Shown here one piece after another: positions 14,847-20,236 of a stretch of 20,236 nucleotides of DNA (the stretch's first letter is position 1; each line of letters begins with the position of its first letter). This DNA is from IDS-8 sp964491485 (GTDB taxonomy: Bacteria; Pseudomonadota; Gammaproteobacteria; Steroidobacterales; Woeseiaceae), in NCBI GenBank assembly GCA_964491485.1, contig CAZBGV010000057.1, positions 1 through 20,236 of the forward strand, written 5' to 3'. The translations under genes were made by a program, and so were the position numbers. The notes beneath the pieces are model-generated. The model was not told the origin of the DNA. It was given only the letters and a program-made list of their open reading frames with translations, and did no database searches.

Positions 14847-15119
14847 TCAGTAGACGGCGGCCGCGCCGGCCGGCATGCAGGTGGCGAGCTTCAGGTCGTC
14901 CGGCGTCGGGCGGATGCGGCGGCTGGACTGCCGGTTGACGACTACGACGCCGCGGCTCCGTGTGCACTGTTCTTTCATGCGCTCGAATTCCTCGAGCGCT
15001 TCGATGCGCGCGATGTCGCGCCGGTAGCGCCAGTCTTCCCGCTCGTCCTCGGTCGGCCGCGAAACGCAGGCGCCCGCGACTACGAGCACGGACAGGCAAA
15101 AGAGCCCGTTCTTGTTCAT
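14847..15119 (-). CDS. Small predicted lipoprotein, 90 residues
   Basis: ATG at 15119 preceded by GAGGGGGTGAC. The N-terminus MNKNGLFCLSVLVVAGAC is a lipoprotein signal with lipidation Cys at 18. The mature part is charged and helical-looking (EDEREDWRYRRDIARIEALEEFERMKEQC), then a basic stretch, then LATCMPAG. Two mature cysteines besides the lipid-bearing one could form a disulfide. I do not recognise the family. The reading frame runs open further upstream to 15542 antisense to nothing meaningful, but the signal peptide and ribosome site fix the start. Stands alone between an O-methyltransferase gene (convergent) and the end of the PEP mutase family gene. Confidence 0.72.
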   Translation of the reverse strand: MNKNGLFCLSVLVVAGACVSRPTEDEREDWRYRRDIARIEALEEFERMKEQCTRSRGVVVVNRQSSRRIRPTPDDLKLATCMPAGAAAVY

Positions 15120-15267
15120 GTCACCCCCTCGGGCCGCTGTCGCGGACCCGTCCTCCCCGGGCCCGCGCGACCGCGACTCTTTGCGACCCGATGTTACTCC
15201 AACGCGGGAGGGCCGGCGGGCGCCGGAAAAGCCGACGGCGTTCCCCGCGGGGGCAGGCGGTGGGGAA

Positions 15268-16080
15268 CTAGTCGCCGCCGAGCAGGCGGCGCAGCTCTTT
15301 GCCGGAGGCGGCCTCTGCGAGCCAGCCGAAGCGGCCTTCGTCCAGCATTTCCCGGCCGGCGCGCAAGGTGGCGCCGATCGCCGCATTCGCGAGCGCGCTG
15401 CCGACGCTGACGCGCCTCGCGCCCGCGGACGCGAAATCCTCGAGCGTCGCGTCCGGGAAAAAGGCGGCCAGCACGTTGACCGGCTTGTCGACGGCATCGC
15501 AGACGGTGCGCAGGTCGGCGAGCGTCGTGAGGCCCGGCGCATACACGACGTCCGCGCCGGCCTGCGCGTACGCCTGCAGGCGTTTGATCGTGTCGTCCAG
15601 GTCCTGGCGGCCGCGCAGCAGGTTTTCCGCGCGCGCGGTGAGCGTGAACGGGAAGTCGAGCGAGCGCACCGCCTCGACGGCCGCGTGGATGCGCTCGACC
15701 GCGTGCCCGAAGTCGTAGATGCGCTCGCCGCTCCAATCCTCGATCGAGCCGCCGACGACGCCGGTTTCCGCCACGCGCAGGAGCGCGCGCGATACGCCCG
15801 CGGGATCGTCGGCGAACCCCTGCTCGAGATCCGCGCTCACCGGCACGTTGGTGACGGCCGCCAGCGCGCGGCAGTGCGCGAGCTTTTCCTCGAGCGTCAC
15901 CGAGCCGTCCAGCCGGCCGAGTGCCTGGGCGAACCCGGCGCTGGTGGTCGCGAGCGCCTCGAAGCCGAGCCCTTCGAGGAGCCTGGCCGAGCCGGCATCC
16001 CACGGGTTTGGAATCAGGAACGCACCGGCGCGCTGGTGCAGCGCGCGGAAGCGCTCGGCCTTTTCGAGTTGGGTCGCCAT
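15268..16080 (-). CDS. Isocitrate lyase/PEP mutase superfamily protein
   Basis: 270 residues from an ATG with GAGGAG 6 bases upstream. It shows the (beta/alpha)8 features of the family: NPWDAGSARLLEGLGFEALATTSAGFA near the start, the metal-binding SADLEQGF, GGSIEDWSG, FTLTARAEN and GADVVYAPGL. The catalytic KKCGH loop of true isocitrate and methylisocitrate lyases is absent, placing it among the broad group annotated as oxaloacetate decarboxylase, phosphonopyruvate-type or carboxyphosphonate mutase-like enzymes. The exact C-C or P-C lyase reaction is undetermined. It follows the WYL regulator by 42 bases on the same strand, suggesting a two-gene unit. Confidence 0.9.
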   Translation of the reverse strand: MATQLEKAERFRALHQRAGAFLIPNPWDAGSARLLEGLGFEALATTSAGFAQALGRLDGSVTLEEKLAHCRALAAVTNVPVSADLEQGFADDPAGVSRALLRVAETGVVGGSIEDWSGERIYDFGHAVERIHAAVEAVRSLDFPFTLTARAENLLRGRQDLDDTIKRLQAYAQAGADVVYAPGLTTLADLRTVCDAVDKPVNVLAAFFPDATLEDFASAGARRVSVGSALANAAIGATLRAGREMLDEGRFGWLAEAASGKELRRLLGGD

Positions 16081-16122
16081 GGCAGTCTCCTCGGGTTTCG
16101 TCGATCTCGATGAACTTCGATT

Positions 16123-17121
16123 CTAGATGGGCGCGGGCGGCGCATCGGACGTTTCCGGACCTGGTTCCCGGGGCACGCTGTGCCGCACCAGCCGCTCGGC
16201 GAGCGCACGCACCGCATGCGCGAGCGCCGGCGGCTGCCGCACCTCGAACGTGCACGGCAACCAGGCGAGCTGGCGCGCGCAGCGCTCGAAACAATCCGTC
16301 GAGCCCCTGAGCCGCACGCCTTCGTCGCAGGGCTCGAGCAGCTCCGTCGTGCCGAGATCCCAGCTGAGCGCCGTCTCGAGATCGGTTTCGAGCAGCACTT
16401 CGAACGGCTGCGCCTCGCGCAGCGATGCGAACGAGCGGTTCAGGTATTCGACGATGTCGAAGCGCTCCGGCCGCGCGAAGCGCGGCGCCAGCAGCTCCAC
16501 CCGCTGCACGCGGTCGAGCCGGAACGTGCGCAGGTCCTGCCGCAGGTGGCAGAAACCGACGGCGTACCAGCGTCCGCGCCGGTAGCTCAGCCCGTAAGGA
16601 TCGAGATCCCGCTCGGTGGGCTCGCCGTCGCGCGACGCGTAGGCCAGGCGCACGCGCCGGCGCGCGTGCGCCGCGGTCGCGAGGGCGCTCAGCGTCTTCT
16701 TGCCGACCGCGGGCGCGCGGCTCTGCAGATCGAGCTGGATCGTGCGGTGCACGTCCTCGAGACGCTGCCGGACCGGCTCCGGCATCACGCGCTCGAGCTT
16801 CGCCTCGGCGCTCGCGAGCGCCGGCATGGTCTCGGCCACGCCCAGGCCGCGGGCGGCGAGGAGGCCGATGGACAGCGCCAGCGCTTCGTCGTCCGTGAAC
16901 ATCATCGGCGGCAGCTTGAAGCCCGAGACCAGCATGTAACCGCCGTTCCGGCCCTGCTCCGCCGTGATCGGGATGCCGATGTCCTCCAGCACCGAGATGT
17001 AGCGCCGCACGGTGCGGCCGTCGACGTGCAGACGGCGCGCGATTTCGGAACCGCTGATGCGCTGGCGTGTCTGCAAGAGTTCCAGCACCGCCAGCACCCG
17101 CGTGGTCGGTCGATCGTACAT
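16123..17121 (-). CDS. YafY-type HTH/WYL-domain transcriptional regulator
   Basis: 332 residues. A DeoR-like winged helix (about 1-60; RISGSEIARRLHVDGRTVRRYISVLEDIGIPI) is followed by EQGRNGGYMLVSGFKLPPMMFTDDEALAL, the linker typical of YafY proteins. A WYL domain follows at about 140-225; the usual WYLVG is WYAVGFCHLRQDLRTFRLDRV here. The C-terminal WCX-like extension ends about 310. WYL domains sense small ligands or nucleic acid. It faces the DUF1579-like gene across an 85-base gap and precedes the PEP mutase family gene, so either may be its target. Confidence 0.93.
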   Translation of the reverse strand: MYDRPTTRVLAVLELLQTRQRISGSEIARRLHVDGRTVRRYISVLEDIGIPITAEQGRNGGYMLVSGFKLPPMMFTDDEALALSIGLLAARGLGVAETMPALASAEAKLERVMPEPVRQRLEDVHRTIQLDLQSRAPAVGKKTLSALATAAHARRRVRLAYASRDGEPTERDLDPYGLSYRRGRWYAVGFCHLRQDLRTFRLDRVQRVELLAPRFARPERFDIVEYLNRSFASLREAQPFEVLLETDLETALSWDLGTTELLEPCDEGVRLRGSTDCFERCARQLAWLPCTFEVRQPPALAHAVRALAERLVRHSVPREPGPETSDAPPAPI

Positions 17122-17206
17122 GGTCGGGGAGCCTACCCGTGAATTAGGACTCTGGCCGCCCTATTTGAAGCTTATCCTGCGTGGGCAGCAAGCGGGACGA
17201 ACAGCC

Positions 17207-17752
17207 ATGACATTTGCCAGCGTCATCGCCGGAGGGGAACGGGATTTCGATTTCCTCTTCGGTGAATGGATCGTACAGGGCCGCCGTCGCCGTTCCGCGC
17301 CGGGTGCGGACGGAGATGCGTGGGAAACCATCGAGGCGGTGCAGAAATGCTGGCCGCTCCTGCACGGGCTCGGCAACGTCGGCGAGCTCGTGAGCGATGC
17401 CGGCGAGCCGCTGTACGCGTGCCTGCGCTTCTTCGATCAGAAGAGCGGGCTCTGGACGATCTACAGCGTGTCGCTCATCGAAGGAATTCGACAGCCGCCG
17501 GTGCGCGGCGGCTTTGCGGCGGGCACAGGCGAGTTCCGCGGTGAGGACACCGTGGATGGCCGGCCGATCGTGCTCCGCGACAGGTGGACCGGCACCGAAA
17601 GCCAGCGTCCGCGCTGGGAGCGTGCACTGTCCACGGACGGCGGCCGGAGCTTCGAGCCCTGCTGGATCATGGAGCACGAGCGGGTGTTCTGGCCGGTCGA
17701 GGCGGGGCCGGTGCCGGAATGGCTGCCGGCGCCCGCCCGGGCCGGGGCGTAG
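17207..17752 (+). CDS. DUF1579-like / lipocalin-like hypothetical protein
   Basis: 181 residues from the ATG at 17207; a longer version from 17012 would overlap the divergent regulator and its promoter. The N-terminal DFDFLFGEWIVQGRRR followed by alternating beta-strand pattern (GLWTIYSVSLIEG, GEFRGEDTVDGRPIVLRDRWTG, ALSTDGGRSFEPCWIMEHERV) is typical of small beta-barrel proteins of the DUF1579 type that bind hydrophobic or small ligands. There is no signal peptide, so it is probably cytoplasmic. Divergent from a WYL regulator, an arrangement often meaning the regulator controls it. Function unknown. Confidence 0.8.
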   Translation: MTFASVIAGGERDFDFLFGEWIVQGRRRRSAPGADGDAWETIEAVQKCWPLLHGLGNVGELVSDAGEPLYACLRFFDQKSGLWTIYSVSLIEGIRQPPVRGGFAAGTGEFRGEDTVDGRPIVLRDRWTGTESQRPRWERALSTDGGRSFEPCWIMEHERVFWPVEAGPVPEWLPAPARAGA

Positions 17753-17773
17753 TCGGGCGGCACGCGCACGTTC

Positions 17774-17799
17774 GGTCGCGCGCGATGGGCGCTCCTACA
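17774..17799 (-). repeat. Single REP-like unit overlapping a stop codon
   Basis: On the minus strand it reads TGTAGGAGCGCCC then a palindromic core and CGCGCGACC, matching the head and tail of the other REP units. The TAG at 17797-17795 is the stop codon of the outer-membrane barrel gene. It lies between that gene and the convergent DUF1579-like gene. Confidence 0.75.
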
Positions 17800-18358
17800 G
17801 GAAGGTGTAGGTCACGCCGAGCGTGATCATCGCCACCTCGTCGGTGTCGGACACCTCGAAGCGCTCGTATTCCAGCCGGCCGGCGAGGCTTCCGAGCCGT
17901 GCCTGCACGCCTGCGCCCCAGGCGAAATCGGTGCCGGATTCGCTGCCGGTGAAGTCCACTCCGCCGGCCGTGATGCGGCTGTCCGCATCCCAGCGAATGA
18001 CGCCGAGCTTGCCGTACACGTCCACGAAGGGAGCGGAGAGGAACCCGACGGCAAACGCGTCGAAGCCCTTCAGCTCGTATTCACCGCCCAACGCCTCGTC
18101 GCCCGAGGTGATGCTGCCGAAGTCGACGTAGTTCGCCTCGACCGCGAACCAGTCGAGCAGGCGCACACCGCCGATGACCTTCCATCCGTTGTCGTCGTCG
18201 TCGAGCTCGAAGTCCGGCGCGTCCTCCAGGAACTGAGAGCTCGTGTCGATGCTGGTGCGCGTGACACCGCCGCCGATGTAGAAGCCTTTGTCCGCCGCTT
18301 GCGCGGCGCCGGCCGACAAGAGGAACAGGGCTGCGCAAGGCAGGCACATTGACCGCAT
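17795..18358 (-). CDS. Small outer-membrane beta-barrel protein (OmpA/opacity-like, 8 strands)
   Basis: 187 residues from an ATG at 18358 preceded by AAGGAG at ideal spacing; extension to 18457 is rejected. Signal peptide about 1-21 (AALFLLSAGAAQA), then KGFYIGGGVTRTS and a series of amphipathic strands with periplasmic turns (GWKVIGGVRLLDWFAVEANYVDFG, FAVGFLSAPFVDVYGKLGVIRW, DFAWGAGVQARLGSLAGRLEYERFE, VAMITLGVTYTFL), ending in an aromatic-x-Leu pattern. The length and strand pattern fit the eight-stranded porin-like barrel family (PF13505 type). An acidic run FELDDDDNG lies in the first extracellular loop. Function unknown; members are structural or adhesion-related. The last codon runs into a REP-derived TAG. 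Confidence 0.88.
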   Translation of the reverse strand: MRSMCLPCAALFLLSAGAAQAADKGFYIGGGVTRTSIDTSSQFLEDAPDFELDDDDNGWKVIGGVRLLDWFAVEANYVDFGSITSGDEALGGEYELKGFDAFAVGFLSAPFVDVYGKLGVIRWDADSRITAGGVDFTGSESGTDFAWGAGVQARLGSLAGRLEYERFEVSDTDEVAMITLGVTYTFL

Positions 18359-18457
18359 GGGAATCTCCTTATAGGTGGTGAGAGCAAAGGAAACGTCAAA
18401 AGGACAACGCCGCCTTCCCCGGACCCGTCCTTCCTGGACCTGAGCCGCCCCGTGCAC

Positions 18458-18471
18458 CGAACGGTCGTTCG
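18458..18471. repeat. Short perfect palindrome upstream of the barrel gene
   Basis: CGAACG-GT-CGTTCG, about 100 bases before the start of the outer-membrane barrel gene. It could be an operator half of a regulatory region, but no matching second site is seen. Confidence 0.3.
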
Positions 18472-18507
18472 GGTTCGAAGTACTTCCGGCTCCAGAATAC
18501 TACATCG

Positions 18508-18530
18508 GACCGCCGAGGACATCGGCGGTC
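18508..18530. promoter_or_regulatory. Inverted repeat in the region upstream of the barrel gene
   Basis: Nine-base arms GACCGCCGA and TCGGCGGTC flank a five-base centre. On the minus strand a T-run and TTGACC lie at its upstream edge, so it would sit in or next to a promoter for the barrel gene. As a terminator for the histidine kinase it fails, because the T-run comes before the stem. Confidence 0.35.
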
Positions 18531-18545
18531 AAAAATAGTCTTGCT

Positions 18546-20236
18546 TCAATGGGTTGTGCCTGTGCCCCGGTCCGTGGCCCGGGTCGACGCGGCCGCGGCG
18601 AGCACGGCGCGCAGGTCTTCGATCCCGACCGGCTTCAGCAGGTGGTGGTCGAAACCCGCGGCCCGGGAACGGGCGCGGTCGTCGTCCTGTCCCCAGCCGG
18701 TGAGCGCGATCACCACCACCGCATCCCCTTGCCGGCCCGCGCGAATCCGGCGCGCCACCTCGAAGCCGTCCATGCCCGGCATGTCGATGTCGAGGAATAC
18801 GGCTTGCGCGTCGAAGCGCTCGAGCTCCGTGAGCGCGGACGGACCGTCGAAGGCCATCCTGACGTCGTATTCCAGCAGCTCGAGAAGTATGCAGAGGCTG
18901 CGCGCGGAGTCACGGTTGTCGTCCACCACGAGAATGCGCTCGAGCCCGGAGCTCGTGGCCGCGGTGTTCGTGCCCTCCGGCGCCGCGTGCGCGACCCCGT
19001 TGCCCATCGGCAGCCGCACCGTGAACTCGCTGCCGTGCCCGCGTCCCTGGCTCGCCGCGCTCACCGTGCCGCCGTGCATCTCGACCAGCGTCCGCACGAG
19101 CGCGAGGCCCACGCCGAGCCCGGATTCCGAGCGGCTGGACAGGCGCGCCTGCGTGAACATCTCGAAGACGCTGGCGAGCGCTTCAGGCTCGATGCCATAA
19201 CCGGTATCCCGCACGCGGATCACGAGCTCGCGATCCTCCACCCGGGCGGTCAGCGATACGCGCCCATGCCGCGGTGTGTACTTGGCGGCGTTGTTCAGCA
19301 GGTTCGCGATGACCTGGCTCAGGCGCACGCCGTCGCACTCGATCGCCACTGGTTCGGAGGGCAGGTCGACCTCGAGCGTGTGCTCCATCGAGCGAATCAG
19401 CGGTCGGCTGGTTTCGAGCGCGTCGTTGATCGCCTCCTCGAGATCGACCACCGACTTGCGGAGCTCGATCTTGCCGCGCGCGATGCGCGAGATCTCGAGC
19501 AGGTCGTCGACCAGCCGGACGAGCTGCTCCACCTGCCGCTGGAGCATGCGGAACACGGCGGCGGCGCCGTCCTGGGCCGCGCCGGACAGCTTCAGCACCT
19601 CGAGCCCGCTCACGATCGGCGCGAGCGGGTTACGCAACTCGTGCGCCAGCATGGCCAGGAACTCGTCCTTGCGGCGATCGGCGTCCTTGAGCTCGCGCTC
19701 CGCTTCTTTGAGCGCGCCGATGTCGGCCAGGGTCACGATCGAGCCCAGGCGTTCGCCGCGCGCGCCGCGCACCGGGCTGGCGCACAGCAGCATGGGCAGC
19801 GCCGGACCCGACGGCCGTTCGAACGCCACCTCGAGCGCCTGCAGCGGTTCGTCGAGCGCGGAGGGCCGCAGCGGATCGTGCGGCAGCGCGGGATCGGTGA
19901 CCAGCGGGAAGACCTCGCGGAACGGCTGGCGCAGCGGATTGCGGCCGCAGACGGCGTGCGCCGGCGGGCTCGCGAGCACCACGACGTCGTCGGGATCGCA
20001 GATCACGACGATGGCCGGCGCCTGCTCCACGACCAGGCGGGCGAGCGTGCCCGGTCCGATGAGCTCCTCGTGCTGCTTCTGCTGCGTGAGATCCGTCACG
20101 AGCAGGCAGGCTTCATCGACGCCGGAGCGCGCCGGCGCCTCCACGCCCAGCCACACGCTCGCGCGAGTGCCGTCCGGTCTCTCGAGGCGCACTTCGCCGC
20201 CGGGCCGCTCCAGCTCGCCGCCGACGAGCGCCGCAA
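18546..20236 (-). CDS. Hybrid sensor histidine kinase/response regulator with PAS domains (5' end outside window)
   Basis: The frame stays open through the right edge of the window, so the N-terminus is missing; the GTG at 20192 is inside a PAS domain and is not the true start. Order seen: the end of one PAS domain (ERPDGTRASVWLGV ... LLVTDLTQQKQ), a second PAS-like domain about 150 residues long, HisKA with the phospho-accepting His in LAHELRNPL (codon 19641-19643), and HATPase_c with N box LLNNAAKYT, G1 DTGYGI, F box FEMFTQ and G2 GLGVGLALV. A C-terminal receiver domain follows with VDDN, acceptor Asp in LDIDMPGMDG (codon 18789-18791), Thr in ALTGWG and Lys in LKPV. All catalytic residues are intact. 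There is no output domain, so signal passes on by phosphotransfer. The stimulus is unknown, and no partner regulator is in the window. Confidence 0.93.
   Translation of the reverse strand, partial: AALVGGELERPGGEVRLERPDGTRASVWLGVEAPARSGVDEACLLVTDLTQQKQHEELIGPGTLARLVVEQAPAIVVICDPDDVVVLASPPAHAVCGRNPLRQPFREVFPLVTDPALPHDPLRPSALDEPLQALEVAFERPSGPALPMLLCASPVRGARGERLGSIVTLADIGALKEAERELKDADRRKDEFLAMLAHELRNPLAPIVSGLEVLKLSGAAQDGAAAVFRMLQRQVEQLVRLVDDLLEISRIARGKIELRKSVVDLEEAINDALETSRPLIRSMEHTLEVDLPSEPVAIECDGVRLSQVIANLLNNAAKYTPRHGRVSLTARVEDRELVIRVRDTGYGIEPEALASVFEMFTQARLSSRSESGLGVGLALVRTLVEMHGGTVSAASQGRGHGSEFTVRLPMGNGVAHAAPEGTNTAATSSGLERILVVDDNRDSARSLCILLELLEYDVRMAFDGPSALTELERFDAQAVFLDIDMPGMDGFEVARRIRAGRQGDAVVVIALTGWGQDDDRARSRAAGFDHHLLKPVGIEDLRAVLAAAASTRATDRGTGTTH

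Noticed and set aside
1178..17799. CRISPR-like repeats or an insertion sequence
   Set aside because: Repeat units are palindromic, kilobases apart and at gene ends, with no spacer array, no transposase and no cas genes.
18508..18530. Intrinsic terminator for the histidine kinase gene
   Set aside because: On the kinase strand the T-run precedes the stem; on the other strand the stem is followed by A residues.

Overview
The window is GC-rich, densely coded chromosomal DNA from a proteobacterium. The most likely source is a gammaproteobacterium near Xanthomonadales/Steroidobacterales. This placement is inferred from an Oar-type TonB receptor, from REP elements with a GTAGGAGC head, and from general gene style; no rRNA or other marker confirms it. 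I see no tRNA, rRNA, CRISPR array, insertion sequence or phage gene, and no gene-free stretch longer than 190 bases.

Left part (1-11768) looks like one functional locus built around a divergent promoter region at about 7087-7235. Leftward (minus strand) run a periplasmic transglutaminase-like protein, an Oar-like TonB-dependent receptor closed by a strong intrinsic terminator, diaminopimelate decarboxylase (lysA), and a lipoprotein serine hydrolase of the class C beta-lactamase fold that leaves the window. Rightward (plus strand) runs a tight operon: a DUF819 multi-spanning membrane protein, an exported SH3/NlpC-P60 (C40) peptidase, an L-Ala-D/L-Glu dipeptide epimerase (ATGA overlap with the peptidase) and an RpiR-type regulator. 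Together these fit uptake and catabolism of murein peptides: outer-membrane entry, periplasmic release of L-Ala-D-Glu by the C40 enzyme, inner-membrane transport (DUF819 is the candidate), epimerisation in the cytoplasm, and conversion of the released meso-DAP to lysine by LysA. No MurNAc-processing enzyme is visible, so only the peptide moiety is addressed here.

Right part (11827-20236) is mostly ordinary accessory and housekeeping material. It holds a TraB/GumN (Tiki-like) exported protein, an EamA/DMT transporter, a 62-residue charged protein, an O-methyltransferase, a small lipoprotein, a WYL regulator followed by an isocitrate lyase/PEP mutase family enzyme, a DUF1579-like protein divergent from the regulator, a small outer-membrane beta-barrel, and the 3' part of a hybrid histidine kinase.

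Four REP-like palindromes lie in the window: two 60-base inverted doublets and two single units. In three of the four, the GTAGGAG head supplies the TAG stop codon of the neighbouring gene. In one doublet the opposite arm also supplies the start codon and first five codons of the next gene.
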